Part shown: positions 1-9,036 of the stretch, piece by piece | How the letters are laid out: each line of letters starts with the position of its first letter | Position numbering within the stretch: the first letter of the stretch is position 1 | Source: Arthrobacter citreus | GTDB taxonomy: Bacteria; Bacillota; Bacilli; Bacillales; Bacillaceae_G | Assembly: GCA_013200995.1 (NCBI GenBank) | Contig: CP053688.1 | Location: forward strand, 558,001-622,000 | Direction of reading: 5' to 3' | DNA: 64,000 bases | Made by a program: the position numbers and the translations under genes | The notes under the pieces: model-generated | The model's input: only the letters and a program-made list of their open reading frames with translations | The model's database searches: none | What the model was told of the DNA's origin: nothing

Positions 1-494
1 ATGACATATTACAGAAGGCTTTACTAGTTGATGAAACAAATGTAGAATGTCTTTTATCAGCAGCGAAATTAGCTCGTAAATTAAAGAATTTAGAAGCAAG
101 TAAAAAACATTTACAGGAAGCATTAATTTATGACCCTTCCCTAATCGAGGCTGTTCAGTTATTAGTCGGAATCCATTTTGAAGAAGATGATTTCGATGAA
201 ATAATTGGTACAATCGAACTAGCAATTGAGCATGGAGCTTCGGATCCTCACTTTAATTGGGATTTAGGGAAAGCATATTATGGAAATGAAAATTATGAAT
301 TGGCATTAAAACAATATCGTCTAGCATATAATGACTTTAACCAGGAAATTTCCTTCTTAAAGGAATACGGAGACCTATTGTTTGAAGAAGGTTTACTACA
401 AGAAGCAAAAGAAGTTTATGCAAAACTTGTAGACGATGAATATCTACAAGAAGAAGTAAGAGAGCGTCTTGAAAGAATAAATGAAATTCTGTAG
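1..494 (+). CDS. ypiA: TPR-repeat protein, YpiA-like (5' end missing)
   Basis: The reading frame is open from position 3 and ends at 494, so this is the C-terminal part (about 163 residues) of a protein that begins before the window. It is helical and rich in Leu, Glu and Ala with repeated pairs of helices of about 34 residues (for example around the LEASKKHLQEALIYDP stretch and YNLAL/ELALKQYRLAY-type stretches), which is the tetratricopeptide pattern. The next genes are ypiB and ypiF, the neighbours of ypiA in Bacillus subtilis, so YpiA is the best call. TPR proteins usually act as protein-binding scaffolds; the exact role of YpiA is not known to me. Confidence 0.85.
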   Translation, partial: DILQKALLVDETNVECLLSAAKLARKLKNLEASKKHLQEALIYDPSLIEAVQLLVGIHFEEDDFDEIIGTIELAIEHGASDPHFNWDLGKAYYGNENYELALKQYRLAYNDFNQEISFLKEYGDLLFEEGLLQEAKEVYAKLVDDEYLQEEVRERLERINEIL

Positions 495-548
495 TTTTCT
501 TTATTCAGAAAAGGGGACAAATTTAAAGGACAGAGGAGGGATTTAATA

Positions 549-1088
549 ATGGCAACCCCTGTATCTGTGAATGAGAAGAAAGATTTTGTAAAATGGTTTC
601 TAAGTAATTTTCAGTTGAAGCAAAGAGAGTGTGTTTGGATTTTAAATTACCTAATGAGCCATGATTATTTAATGAAAAAGGTTCATTTCGTAGAACAGTC
701 TAAATATTGTCCACGTGGTTTAGTGATGTCGACAAACTGTGTTAAAGAAGTCCCATTTCATTTTTATAAACAAAATGTGATGACGACGGATGCAGAGAAA
801 TCATTTCATGATATTCGACTTAATAGGGATGAGGATATTTATATCCAGCTCAATTTTAAATCTTCTTTTCAATACCCGATGTTTGTTTCAGTTTTAGAAG
901 AGAATCCACACATACCAAAAAATTTAAATAGTAACGAAAAAGATCGCGTTATTGCTGAAAAACTATTGTCAGATTCAATTATTAACTTTCAAAAAGACAG
1001 ATTAATGAGAATGATCGATGACGCGCTTGATCAACAAGACAAAAAACTATTCCAAGAATTAACAAAGCAACTAAATTTATTAACTTAA
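549..1088 (+). CDS. ypiB: UPF0302 family protein YpiB
   Basis: 179 residues, starting at an ATG behind a good AGAGGAGGG ribosome site. It matches the YpiB family (UPF0302) in length and in the N-terminal block [18 protein letters not shown] followed by a region with RGLVMST and an acidic-basic helical C-terminus ending in [17 protein letters not shown]. The family is found in Bacillaceae; B. subtilis YpiB has been linked to biofilm and membrane matters, but no biochemical activity is established. It lies 54 bases after ypiA and is followed by a terminator, so ypiA-ypiB form one unit. Confidence 0.88.
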   Translation: MATPVSVNEKKDFVKWFLSNFQLKQRECVWILNYLMSHDYLMKKVHFVEQSKYCPRGLVMSTNCVKEVPFHFYKQNVMTTDAEKSFHDIRLNRDEDIYIQLNFKSSFQYPMFVSVLEENPHIPKNLNSNEKDRVIAEKLLSDSIINFQKDRLMRMIDDALDQQDKKLFQELTKQLNLLT

Positions 1089-1102
1089 TGTAAAATCGAA
1101 AG

Positions 1103-1127
1103 AGTCCCCAATTTTGGGGGCTTTTTA
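1103..1127 (+). terminator. Rho-independent terminator after ypiB
   Basis: Stem AGTCCCC / GGGGGCT around an AATTTT loop, followed directly by five T. It ends the ypiA-ypiB unit 14 bases after the ypiB stop. Confidence 0.85.
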
Positions 1128-1424
1128 ATTGTTTCAGAATTTAGGAAAGCATTTTTAGAACACTTTTTAATCTTCCGTCTAGACACTTACTTCCTTATTG
1201 CTGCCTCTTACTACAAGTTCAAGGGAAAGAAATGAACAATATATGCACATATAGATGGATTAATTGGTTTAATCTTTGATAGGGGGAATATAAATTGTTG
1301 CTAATTGATTGAAAAACAAATTCAATGATTAGTTATAAGCGACGATTTAAAGCGAATGGTAAAGATCATTAAGGTTCTTCATTACATGCTTTTTTTATTT
1401 TGTAGAAGTTATTGGAACTGATAT

Positions 1425-1527
1425 TCCTCGGCTCCGATGGGAAAAGCGAAGGCTAAAGACCTTACAGGCGTGCAGAGGAGGACGATTCTTTCCCCGTTGA
1501 AATTAGAATCCTATAGTGCAAATTAAC
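1425..1527 (+). repeat. Degenerate copy of a Bacillaceae dispersed intergenic repeat
   Basis: This GC-richer island reads CCTCGGCTCCGATGGGAAAA, then GCGAAGGCTAAAGACC, CTTACAGGCG and GAGGAGG, and ends with TTCTTTCCCCGTTGAAA and TAGTGCAAATTAAC. I recognise this order of blocks (GGCTCC..GGGAAA, GCGAAG, AAGACCCCGCAGGCG, GAGGAGGCT, CCCGCTGAAAGCGA, TAGCGGAAATCAAC) from a repeat widely scattered in Bacillus-type genomes. Here several blocks are mutated, so it looks like an old copy. Assignment is from memory of the pattern, not from a search. Confidence 0.5.
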
Positions 1528-1601
1528 CGCATATAGCTTCTTTTAGCTTGAAATAAATACTAAATTATATACATGTTCTTTTTTCAATACCCTGGAAAAA
1601 G

Positions 1602-1627
1602 ACCTCATTTTTGAGGGCTTTTTTTCT
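1602..1627 (+). terminator. Terminator-like hairpin upstream of ypiF
   Basis: CCTCA / TGAGGG stem with a short T loop and eight T after it. No gene directly precedes it, so it may end read-through from the left or an unseen short transcript. Confidence 0.6.
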
Positions 1628-1727
1628 TTCTTAAAATAGTAATGTATGGTTAAATGGAAAATAGATATTTGTTCACAAAAATTTCACAATTATAATTAAA
1701 TTATTTTAATAGAAAGAGGTAATTTTG

Positions 1728-2177
1728 ATGAAATGGACAACGAATGAATTAAATCAAGTTTTAGAAAATTTGGAGTACATCGATACGATCGTTATTCCAC
1801 TTTGTCCCGTTTCTTTGAAAAAAGAAAATATTTCTTTAGCGGAACAACGAGAGGACATAATAATCCTTACTTCTGAGATTGAACGTACATATAAAGGTAG
1901 AATTGTGATTTCCCCAGAATTTACTTATTTGCCTGAAGAATCTAATAAAATAGACCGATTAAAGGCATGGTATGAAGGGTTTAAAGGTGAAGGCATTAAG
2001 CATGTTTTCTATTTGACATGTGATTTTGATTGGAGACAATTTGAATCTGAAATGGATGAATCGTTAATATGGTTACCCACTTTAAACATAAATAGTTTAG
2101 ATGAATCATCACAAAGAGTAATAGTAGATAAACAATTATCACATATTAATGCATTATTTTCTAAAAGATGGGGATAA
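1728..2177 (+). CDS. ypiF: DUF2487 family protein YpiF
   Basis: 149 residues. I start at the ATG at 1728 rather than the TTG three bases earlier because AGAAAGAGG lies eight bases before it. The sequence carries the YpiF pattern: WTTNELNQVLENLEYIDTI-type N-terminus, a VPLCPVSL-like turn (here IPLCPVSL), a long helical middle with EIERTYKGR and a C-terminal VFYLTCDFDWR segment. It sits directly before the qcr operon, as in B. subtilis. Function unknown; cytoplasmic by sequence. Confidence 0.85.
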   Translation: MKWTTNELNQVLENLEYIDTIVIPLCPVSLKKENISLAEQREDIIILTSEIERTYKGRIVISPEFTYLPEESNKIDRLKAWYEGFKGEGIKHVFYLTCDFDWRQFESEMDESLIWLPTLNINSLDESSQRVIVDKQLSHINALFSKRWG

Positions 2178-2320
2178 AAATAAAAACAACATTATTACTA
2201 TGATTATTATTAGGATATTATTGACCTTCTAAATTTGTTATTATATTATGAAAGTGTCCTAGTTTTATTATTATAGCTGTTGTCCGTACAGGAGTACTTG
2301 TGATAGAGGGGGGAATTTTC

Positions 2321-2824
2321 ATGAGTGAAAAGGTTTCAAGACGCCAGTTTTTAAACTACACTTTAACAGGTGTAGGCGGTTTCATGGCAGCAGGAATGCT
2401 TATGCCATTGGCTCGTTTTGCCATTGACCCAGTCTTACAAAAAGAAGCAGCTGGAGAAATGGTGCAAGTTGGTCTAGTGAAAGATTTAACAACTGACCCA
2501 AAACGCTTTGACTTTAAAGTAAAGCAGGTTGATGGTTGGGTTAAATCTGATGCTACTCACATTGCATGGGTTTACAAAAATTCAAACGGAGGAATTGTTG
2601 CATTATCACCTACATGTAAGCATTTAGGCTGTACAGTTGGTTGGAATGACAACAAAGATTTTCCAAACGAGTTTGTTTGTCCATGTCATGGGGGACGTTA
2701 CATTAAAGATGGTAAAAACATTAAAGGTACACCACCGCTTGGTCCACTAGACAACTACGCGGTAAAAGTGAAAGGTGATTCTTTCTATCTTGGTAAATTA
2801 GAACCAAATACAGGAGGTAAATAA
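2321..2824 (+). CDS. qcrA: Menaquinol:cytochrome c reductase, Rieske iron-sulfur subunit
   Basis: 167 residues from the ATG at 2321, behind AGAGGGGGG; an upstream in-frame GTG at 2300 would place the ribosome site inside the gene. The N-terminus has a twin-arginine motif (SRRQFL) followed by a single membrane segment, as expected for Tat-inserted Rieske proteins. The two cluster-binding boxes are plain: CKHLGC and CPCHGG, giving two Cys and two His for the 2Fe-2S centre plus the disulfide pair. It takes electrons from menaquinol in the bc complex. First gene of qcrABC; qcrB starts two bases after its stop. Confidence 0.97.
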   Translation: MSEKVSRRQFLNYTLTGVGGFMAAGMLMPLARFAIDPVLQKEAAGEMVQVGLVKDLTTDPKRFDFKVKQVDGWVKSDATHIAWVYKNSNGGIVALSPTCKHLGCTVGWNDNKDFPNEFVCPCHGGRYIKDGKNIKGTPPLGPLDNYAVKVKGDSFYLGKLEPNTGGK

Positions 2825-2826
2825 TC

Positions 2827-3501
2827 GTGCTTAACAAAATTTACGACTGGGTAGATGAGCGATTAGAAATTACGCCTCTTTGGAGAGATATCGCTGATCA
2901 TGAAGTACCAGAACACGTTAATCCAGCACACCATTTTTCAGCATTCGTATATTGCTTCGGTGGATTAACATTTTTCGTTACAGTAATTCAAATTTTATCT
3001 GGAATGTTCTTAACAATGTATTATGTACCAGATATTAAAAATGCATGGGAATCAGTATATTACTTACAAAACAACGTTGCATACGGACAAATTGTTCGTG
3101 GTATGCATCACTGGGGTGCAAGTTTAGTAATCGTTATGATGTTCTTACATACTTTACGTGTATTCTTCCAAGGCGCATATAAAAAACCTCGTGAACTTAA
3201 CTGGGTTGTAGGGGTACTAATTTTCTTCGTAATGCTTGGTTTAGGGTTTACAGGATATTTATTACCTTGGGATATGAAAGCGTTATTTGCGACGAAAGTA
3301 GGTCTGCAAATTGCTGAACAAACACCATTTATTGGTAAGCAAGTAAAAACGTTAATTGCAGGTAATCCGGAAATCATCGGTGCACAAACATTAACTCGTT
3401 TCTTCGCAATTCATGTATTCTTCTTACCTGGTGCTTTACTTGCTCTTATGGGTGCCCATTTCTTGATCATTCGTAAGCAAGGTATTTCAGGTCCACTATA
3501 A
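2827..3501 (+). CDS. qcrB: Menaquinol:cytochrome c reductase, cytochrome b subunit
   Basis: 224 residues, the short b6-type cytochrome b of Bacillus. GTG start with AGGAGG overlapping the end of qcrA. Four membrane helices; haem-ligand histidines lie in the MHHWGASLVIVMMFLHTLRVFF helix and in the RFFAIHVFFLPGALLALMGAHF helix (spaced as in b6). N-terminal DERLEITPLWRDIADHEVPEH is typical. It quinol-oxidises and passes electrons between the two haems; subunit IV is fused to cytochrome c in the next gene. Confidence is high from operon and motifs. Confidence 0.97.
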   Translation: MLNKIYDWVDERLEITPLWRDIADHEVPEHVNPAHHFSAFVYCFGGLTFFVTVIQILSGMFLTMYYVPDIKNAWESVYYLQNNVAYGQIVRGMHHWGASLVIVMMFLHTLRVFFQGAYKKPRELNWVVGVLIFFVMLGLGFTGYLLPWDMKALFATKVGLQIAEQTPFIGKQVKTLIAGNPEIIGAQTLTRFFAIHVFFLPGALLALMGAHFLIIRKQGISGPL

Positions 3502-3565
3502 GATTTAGTGCATGGGGCTTTAGTAAAAAAATGACTAAAGTGTGTCGAAATAAAGGAGGGAGAAC

Positions 3566-4342
3566 ATGCATCGCGGTAAAGGAATGAAATTTGTAGGTGA
3601 CTCTCGTGTACCTGCAATGGAAGGTCGTAAACCCAATGTTCCAAAAGATTATTCTGAATATCCAGGAAAAACAGAGGCATTCTGGCCAAACTTCTTATTA
3701 AAAGAATGGATGGTAGGAGCGGTTTTCTTAATTGGATATTTAACATTAACAATTGCACATCCATCTCCACTTGAGAGGGTTGCAGACCCAACTGATACTG
3801 GCTATACGCCATTACCAGACTGGTATTTCTTGTTCTTATATCAATTCTTAAAATATAGCTATGCATCAGGTGACTATAACGTAATTGGTGCATTCGTAAT
3901 TCCTGGTATTGCTTTTGGTGGCTTATTATTAGCTCCGTTCTTAGATCGTAGTCCACATAGAAAGCCAATGAAACGTCCATTAGCAACTGGTTTTATGTTA
4001 TTAGCTTTATCTGGTGTAATTTATTTAACATGGGAAGCAGCAGCTCACCATGACTGGAAAAAACAAAAAGAACAAGGTAAGATTCGTACTTTTGTTGAAT
4101 TAAATAAAGAAGATCCAGGATATAAACTATTGCAAAAAAATACTTGTGTATCTTGCCACGGAGATAATCTTCAAGGTGGTGCAGCAGCTCCAAGTCTTCA
4201 AAATACGGGCTTAACACCTGATCAAATTGCACATATCGCAAGAAATGGTGGGCAAAATATGCCTAAAGGCGTATTTAAAGGAACTGATGCAGAACTTAAG
4301 GTTTTAGCTGAATTCGTTGCAAAAGCAGGTAAATCAGAGTAA
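3566..4342 (+). CDS. qcrC: Menaquinol:cytochrome c reductase, subunit IV-cytochrome c fusion
   Basis: 258 residues with ATG behind AAGGAGGG. The first two thirds match subunit IV of b6f-type complexes (three membrane helices, LPDWYFLFLYQFLK block with the conserved Asp-Trp-Tyr). The C-terminal third is a cytochrome c domain outside the membrane with a single haem site CVSCH and an axial Met in the NMPKG segment. This fusion is the hallmark of the Bacillus bc complex. Last gene of qcrABC, followed by a strong terminator. Confidence 0.97.
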   Translation: MHRGKGMKFVGDSRVPAMEGRKPNVPKDYSEYPGKTEAFWPNFLLKEWMVGAVFLIGYLTLTIAHPSPLERVADPTDTGYTPLPDWYFLFLYQFLKYSYASGDYNVIGAFVIPGIAFGGLLLAPFLDRSPHRKPMKRPLATGFMLLALSGVIYLTWEAAAHHDWKKQKEQGKIRTFVELNKEDPGYKLLQKNTCVSCHGDNLQGGAAAPSLQNTGLTPDQIAHIARNGGQNMPKGVFKGTDAELKVLAEFVAKAGKSE

Positions 4343-4349
4343 TGAAAAG

Positions 4350-4376
4350 AGAGTCGAATTTTCGACTCTTTTTTTA
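4350..4376 (+). terminator. Rho-independent terminator after qcrC
   Basis: AGAGTCGAA / TTCGACTCT stem with a two-base loop and a run of T directly after the stem; ends the qcr operon. Confidence 0.92.
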
Positions 4377-4495
4377 TGTTGAATTGTATATTGAAATAAT
4401 AACATGTTAAAATCGTGTTGATACATATAAATTGTGAACTTTGTGTGTTATAAATTTGTGGATTAACCAAAATGAAAGTGAAGTGAAATGAAATA

Positions 4496-5077
4496 GTGAA
4501 CTTATATAGTATGCTACGGCTAAAACCAAACATGGTTGCCCTATTCATTATAAATGTATTAGGTACTGCCTATGGATATTATTGGTACAAACCTCAGCTT
4601 GCCTATACTCCTGGTTGGTTAAAAATATTTGTTCCAGATAGTCCAACTGCGTCGTTATTTTTTTGCATTGTATTGTTGTTATTCATCTTAAATAAGCAAA
4701 ATGGGTTAATTGAGGCACTTGCATATGTAAGCTTGCTAAAATACGGTATTTGGGCTGTTATTATGAATGGCATGGTTCTCTACGTTAAAGGCGGTCTTGA
4801 TACGATTGCATACTTATTAATTTTTTCGCATGGAGCTATGGCTGTACAAGCTCTTTTATATTCACAAACATTTAGAGTTAAAAAGTGGCAGTTGATAGTT
4901 GCAAGTATTTGGATTTTACAAGATCTGATTTTTGACTATGTTTTTGGTACAATGCCTGAATACTTTATGCTATCTGATTTTAGAATTTGGATTGCATTAA
5001 TAACATTTTGGTTGACGATATTAGTGATCTTTTTGGCTTATTATCAATTAATTTTTAAAAAAAGAGCTCGTATTTGA
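4496..5077 (+). CDS. ypjA: DUF1405 integral membrane protein YpjA
   Basis: 193 residues from a GTG; the ribosome site is weak, and an in-frame ATG at 4511 is an alternative start. About six hydrophobic segments, with the family block NVLGTAYGYYWYKPQLAYTPGWLKIFVPDSPTA near the N-terminus (the GYYWY..QL...P..L..F.PD..T pattern of DUF1405). Located between qcrC and ypjB as in B. subtilis. Function unknown; inner-membrane protein. Confidence 0.88.
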   Translation: MNLYSMLRLKPNMVALFIINVLGTAYGYYWYKPQLAYTPGWLKIFVPDSPTASLFFCIVLLLFILNKQNGLIEALAYVSLLKYGIWAVIMNGMVLYVKGGLDTIAYLLIFSHGAMAVQALLYSQTFRVKKWQLIVASIWILQDLIFDYVFGTMPEYFMLSDFRIWIALITFWLTILVIFLAYYQLIFKKRARI

Positions 5078-5135
5078 AGGGTTCTAATCTTGTCCTTTCT
5101 CTCATAATTATTAGTAGTTATGAGGGAGGGGTTTG

Positions 5136-5918
5136 ATGAAAAAATTAATTGCAGGGATAAGCGTTTTTTTTATTTTCTTTTCATTTAATACCGTAAAAGG
5201 CTACGCTAAAATAGATCAAGAAACTTCACTTATTGAACAATCGCTTTCTTTAGTACAAGATGGTGATTACGTTCATGGATCTAATTTATTGGAGCAGCTA
5301 GAGTCAAAATATATGGCATCAGCTAAAAAAAATAAAGATTTCACTCCTAAAGAGTTAGAAACAATTGCAGTTACATTTCAAAATGCGCTAGTATCTTTAA
5401 AAAACGATGGATCAGACCCTCAAGAAAAGGTTGCAGATGTATTAGGGCTAAGATTATTGATTGATGCTTCTGAAACGACAATGCAACCAATGTGGAAAGA
5501 AATGAAAAAGTCAGTAATGACACCATTAGAAAATATGGATTCAGCATATAAGCGCGGGAACTCGGAAGCTTATGAAACTCAATTAAACCAGTTTTTGAAT
5601 CAATTTGAAATAATCTATCCTAGTCTTATAATGGATTTGCCATATGATGAAGTTAAAAAAATTAACTCACTTGTTTCATTTTTAGATGACTATCGAATTA
5701 ATCAAAAATCATTACCTGCATTTCAACAAAAATTAGATGAGACCCAAAGTGAATTATTATTCATTTTTGGTCAAGGGAATTCAATTATTCCACCAGTTTC
5801 GATTTGGACAATTTTTACAACAGGGGTAATTATTGTAGGGACATTAAGTTACGTTGGATGGAGAAAATATATAGGTGATCGAAATAAGAATAAAAAACGA
5901 AGAGAACATAATGATTGA
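5136..5918 (+). CDS. ypjB: Sporulation protein YpjB
   Basis: 260 residues from the ATG at 5136 (GAGGGAGGGG eight bases before it; the adjacent TTG is ignored). N-terminal signal peptide (KKLIAGISVFFIFFSFNTVKGYA), a soluble helical body, and one C-terminal membrane helix (SIWTIFTTGVIIVGTLSYVGW) ending in a basic tail, so it is anchored with the body outside the membrane. Length and layout match the YpjB family, annotated as a sporulation protein; the molecular role is not known. It is 58 bases downstream of ypjA. Confidence 0.85.
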   Translation: MKKLIAGISVFFIFFSFNTVKGYAKIDQETSLIEQSLSLVQDGDYVHGSNLLEQLESKYMASAKKNKDFTPKELETIAVTFQNALVSLKNDGSDPQEKVADVLGLRLLIDASETTMQPMWKEMKKSVMTPLENMDSAYKRGNSEAYETQLNQFLNQFEIIYPSLIMDLPYDEVKKINSLVSFLDDYRINQKSLPAFQQKLDETQSELLFIFGQGNSIIPPVSIWTIFTTGVIIVGTLSYVGWRKYIGDRNKNKKRREHND

Positions 5919-5976
5919 CAAATTTCTCTAAAAGTATATACAATATCGTAAAATCTCACTCCTTGGAGGAATTACA

Positions 5977-6657
5977 ATGAGTTATTTAATTTACTTTTTA
6001 ATTTTGTTGATTGTACCTTTATATGCTCAAATGAGAGTTAAATCGACATTTAAAAAGTATTCGCAAGTTGGTTCTACATCTCATTTAACAGGTGCAGAAG
6101 TAGCAAGAAAAATTTTAAATGAAAACGGACTTTACAATGTTGCAGTTGAAGAAACTCGTGGATATTTATCTGATCATTATGATCCGCGTGCTAAAGTAGT
6201 AAGATTATCATCTGAAAATTATCATGGATATTCAGTTGCAGGTACAGCTGTCGCTGCTCATGAAGTAGGACATGCAATTCAAGATGCAAATGACTATAGT
6301 TTTTTAAGATTCCGTCATTCATTAGTACCTGTTGCAAATTTCAGTTCTAATTTTTCATATGTATTTATATTAATTGGTATGTTTTCTCGTCTATCAGGTG
6401 CATTATTAATAGGTATCGTTTTATTAGCACTAGGTGTACTATTCCAAATTGTTACACTTCCTGTTGAATTTGATGCCTCAAGTAGAGCTTTAAAACAGGT
6501 TACAACATTGGGGATCATTAATTCGAATGAGCATGTTTATGCAAAACGTGTTTTAAATGCAGCCGCATTGACATATGTTGCAGCAGCTGCTGTGGCCGTA
6601 GCAGAATTATTAAGATTAATTTTGATTTATACAGGAATGACACGTAGTGATGATTAA
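5977..6657 (+). CDS. Neutral zinc metallopeptidase of the membrane (YugP family)
   Basis: 226 residues, ATG behind TTGGAGG. N-terminal membrane helix, then a cytosolic domain with the zinc-protease motif HEVGHAIQ (residues about 88-95) and a downstream Glu in the EFDASSRA stretch that fits as third ligand, then further membrane helices. This is the Zn_peptidase_2 (PF04298) family, represented in B. subtilis by YugP. In B. subtilis it is not at this locus; in other Bacillus species a copy sits beside ypjB. Substrate unknown. Confidence 0.9.
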   Translation: MSYLIYFLILLIVPLYAQMRVKSTFKKYSQVGSTSHLTGAEVARKILNENGLYNVAVEETRGYLSDHYDPRAKVVRLSSENYHGYSVAGTAVAAHEVGHAIQDANDYSFLRFRHSLVPVANFSSNFSYVFILIGMFSRLSGALLIGIVLLALGVLFQIVTLPVEFDASSRALKQVTTLGIINSNEHVYAKRVLNAAALTYVAAAAVAVAELLRLILIYTGMTRSDD

Positions 6658-6671
6658 ATGAGTACAAAATT

Positions 6672-6709
6672 AAAAGAGGTTCTGGCCAATTAGCCAAGAA
6701 CCTCTTTTT
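6672..6709. terminator. Bidirectional terminator between zinc peptidase and ypjC
   Basis: AAAGAGGTTCT / AGAACCTCTTT stem with an inner GGC..GCC pair, flanked by A-rich and T-rich sequence on either side, so it can serve both converging genes. Confidence 0.88.
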
Positions 6710-6723
6710 GATTTAGTTAATAA

Positions 6724-7596
6724 TTACGGATGTAATGGAACTTTATTTTCATCTAAGGTAAATCCTTCACCAAGTACATCGTGAACTTCAGTAACTGCCA
6801 CAAAGGCATGAGGATCAATATCTTGAATAATATTTTTTAAATGAACTAATTCATTTTTTGGTACTACACAAAATAGAACGTCTTTACTTTCTCCAGTAAA
6901 TGTACCTGTTGCTTTTAAATAAGTTGCTCCACGTTCCATTTCCTTCATAATTCGGGCAGCAATTAAATCATTTTTCTCAGAAATAATATTTGCTCCACGT
7001 GCAGCGTATGCACCTTCTTGCATAAAGTCGATAATTCTTGCTCCGACAAAAACTGCAACTAAAGTATACATTGCTTCATATGCTTTTAAATAAGTTAAAA
7101 GAGAAAGTGTAATAACTACAAAGTCAAATATAAACATTGTTTTACCCATGTTTATACCTTTGTATTTATAGACTAATCGAGCAATGATATCAACTCCACC
7201 AGTAGTACCACCAAATCTAAAGATAATTCCTAATCCAATCCCAATAAATACACCTGCAAATAATGAAGCTAACATTAAATCGCCATGCACATCTATATTG
7301 AAAGTAAATTTCTCAAATAGTTTTAAGAAAAATGATACTGCAACTGTTCCGATAATTGTATAAAGCATCGTTACTGTACCAAGTAATCTCCATCCAATAA
7401 AAAATAATGGAATATTTAAGGCCAGATTTGAAATCCAAACTGGGATATTTAATTCAGCTAAAAGAATTAAGTTAATTCCTGTAAAGCCTCCTTCAGCTAG
7501 ATTGTTTGGAATATTAATATTCATAATTCCAAAAGAAAAAATTGCAGAACCTAAAATGATAAAAAAGATATTGCGTAACTTTAATTTAAAAAACAT
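6724..7596 (-). CDS. ypjC: YitT/YpjC family membrane protein (DUF161 + DUF2179)
   Basis: 290 residues when started at the ATG at 7596, which has GGAGG six bases before it; an upstream in-frame start at 7623 has no such site. Five to six membrane helices (LRNIFFIILGSAIFSFGI first, then INLILLAELNIPVW...) with the family signature RFGGTTGGVDIIARL near residue 130. A soluble C-terminal DUF2179 domain (ATYLKATGTFTGESKDVLFCVV...) follows. Members are predicted transport-like membrane proteins of unknown substrate. It is convergent with the zinc peptidase gene, whereas in B. subtilis ypjC has the direction of its neighbours. Confidence 0.87.
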   Translation of the reverse strand: MFFKLKLRNIFFIILGSAIFSFGIMNINIPNNLAEGGFTGINLILLAELNIPVWISNLALNIPLFFIGWRLLGTVTMLYTIIGTVAVSFFLKLFEKFTFNIDVHGDLMLASLFAGVFIGIGLGIIFRFGGTTGGVDIIARLVYKYKGINMGKTMFIFDFVVITLSLLTYLKAYEAMYTLVAVFVGARIIDFMQEGAYAARGANIISEKNDLIAARIMKEMERGATYLKATGTFTGESKDVLFCVVPKNELVHLKNIIQDIDPHAFVAVTEVHDVLGEGFTLDENKVPLHP

Positions 7597-7732
7597 ATAC
7601 TTCCTCCATACTGTTAAAATCACCCTAAACTCTTATTTTTATCTTATCTTGTATTTTTTTCAAGTAAAATAATATATAATTTGTCAAAAAGTGGTCATTT
7701 CGATAAGATTTAATTGAGGAGTTGATATTAGT

Positions 7733-8062
7733 ATGCACGAAAAAACGATGAAAGAAATGCAAAAAGAAGTAGATACATACATAGGCCAATTTAAGGAAGG
7801 ATATTTTAGTCCTTTAGCAATGATGGCTAGGTTAACTGAGGAAATGGGAGAACTAGCTAGAGAAATAAATCATACATATGGTGAAAAGCCTAAGAAAAGT
7901 ACTGAAAAAGAAAAACTAATTGAAGAAGAGCTAGGTGATGTATTATTTGTTATGATTTGTTTAGCAAATAGTTTAAATATTGATTTAGCAGACGCGCATG
8001 ATATTGTTATGAAAAAATTTAATACAAGAGATAAAGATCGTTGGACGAGAAAGGAAGAATAA
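7733..8062 (+). CDS. ypjD: MazG-like nucleotide pyrophosphohydrolase YpjD
   Basis: 109 residues. All-alpha NTP pyrophosphohydrolase fold with the metal-binding pairs EEMGELARE (residues about 36-44) and [16 protein letters not shown] (about 66-81), the ExxE...ExxD pattern of the MazG/dUTPase-like clan. Such enzymes hydrolyse (d)NTPs to the monophosphate and pyrophosphate, probably as house-cleaning. One base separates its stop from dapB, so the two are co-transcribed. Confidence 0.9.
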   Translation: MHEKTMKEMQKEVDTYIGQFKEGYFSPLAMMARLTEEMGELAREINHTYGEKPKKSTEKEKLIEEELGDVLFVMICLANSLNIDLADAHDIVMKKFNTRDKDRWTRKEE

Positions 8063-8063
8063 A

Positions 8064-8867
8064 ATGGAGAAATTAATTAGAGTAGTATTGGCTGGACCGA
8101 GAGGGAAAATGGGAACTGAAGCATTACAATTAATTGATCGAACTGAGCATTTTCACCTGGTAGCAGCAGTTGATTATAAATTAGGTGGAGAACAAATTCA
8201 AAAGATTAACCAAGGGTTTAAAGGTGAAGCAAACATATATGAAACATTAGAGGAATGTATCGAAAATGAAAGTTTTGATGTACTTGTCGATTTAACAACA
8301 CCTGAAATCGGTAAAAAGCATGTATTTTTAGCATTGAAAAATGGAATTCGACCTGTAATCGGTACAACTGGATTTACAAAAGAAGAACTCGAAGATTTAA
8401 AAGAATTAGCTTCTAATAAAGAGCTAGGTTGTATTATCGCGCCTAATTTTGCGATTGGTGCAATCTTAATGATGAAGTTTTCAGCAATGGCAGCTAAATA
8501 TTTCAAAGATATCGAAATTATTGAGCTACATCATGACCAAAAATTAGATGCTCCTTCAGGTACAGCTTTAAAAACAGTTCAAATGATTGAAGAAGTTCGA
8601 GAGGCTAAAGTACAAGGCCATCCTAATGAAGTTGAAACTGAGACTGGCGCTAGAGGTGCCGAAATGAATGGTATGAGGGTACATAGTGTTAGATTGCCTG
8701 GTCTTGTTGCACATCAACAAGTATTATTTGGTGGCGATGGCCAATTATTAACAATTCGACATGATTCAATGAATCGAGCTTCCTTTATGTCTGGAGTAAA
8801 GGTAGCAGTTGAAGAGGTAATGAAACTTTCAGAACTAGTATACGGCTTAGAAAATATCATGGACTAA
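8064..8867 (+). CDS. dapB: 4-hydroxy-tetrahydrodipicolinate reductase
   Basis: 267 residues. NAD(P)H-binding loop GPRGKMG at the N-terminus, and the catalytic block [15 protein letters not shown] (His-His pair, Lys, and substrate-binding SGTA). It reduces hydroxy-tetrahydrodipicolinate in the diaminopimelate/lysine pathway, feeding peptidoglycan and, in spore formers, dipicolinate. Standard length. Follows ypjD closely. In B. subtilis the next gene is mgsA; here it is missing. Confidence 0.97.
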   Translation: MEKLIRVVLAGPRGKMGTEALQLIDRTEHFHLVAAVDYKLGGEQIQKINQGFKGEANIYETLEECIENESFDVLVDLTTPEIGKKHVFLALKNGIRPVIGTTGFTKEELEDLKELASNKELGCIIAPNFAIGAILMMKFSAMAAKYFKDIEIIELHHDQKLDAPSGTALKTVQMIEEVREAKVQGHPNEVETETGARGAEMNGMRVHSVRLPGLVAHQQVLFGGDGQLLTIRHDSMNRASFMSGVKVAVEEVMKLSELVYGLENIMD

Positions 8868-8880
8868 AGATATGATAAGT

Positions 8881-8971
8881 GGCAACGGGTCTTTCGTAAA
8901 ATGAATACTTCACATGAACTCGAATGTAAATCGTATTCATTATTAATGTGAAGTATTCATGTCCCGGTTGC
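8881..8971. repeat. Large nested inverted repeat in place of mgsA
   Basis: Inner perfect arms ATGAATACTTCACAT (8901-8915) and ATGTGAAGTATTCAT (8946-8960), enclosed by outer arms GGCAACGGG (8881) and CCCGGTTGC (8963) that pair with one bulge. No T-run follows, so it is not a plain terminator. It could be a small non-autonomous element or an RNA structure ahead of bshB1. Confidence 0.7.
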
Positions 8972-9036
8972 TACGCATATTCAAACTGCTAAGGCAGTCA
9001 TAAAATTTTTAGTTAGTTTGAAAGAGAGTGAGAAAT

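Larger units (their letters stand above)
1128..1727. other. 600-base gap without a gene
   Basis: Between ypiB and ypiF no reading frame with a ribosome site is seen on either strand. The stretch holds a degenerate dispersed repeat (1425-1527) and a second terminator-like hairpin (1602-1627). The rest is unstructured AT-rich sequence, including the ypiF ribosome site (AGAAAGAGG). Confidence 0.6.
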
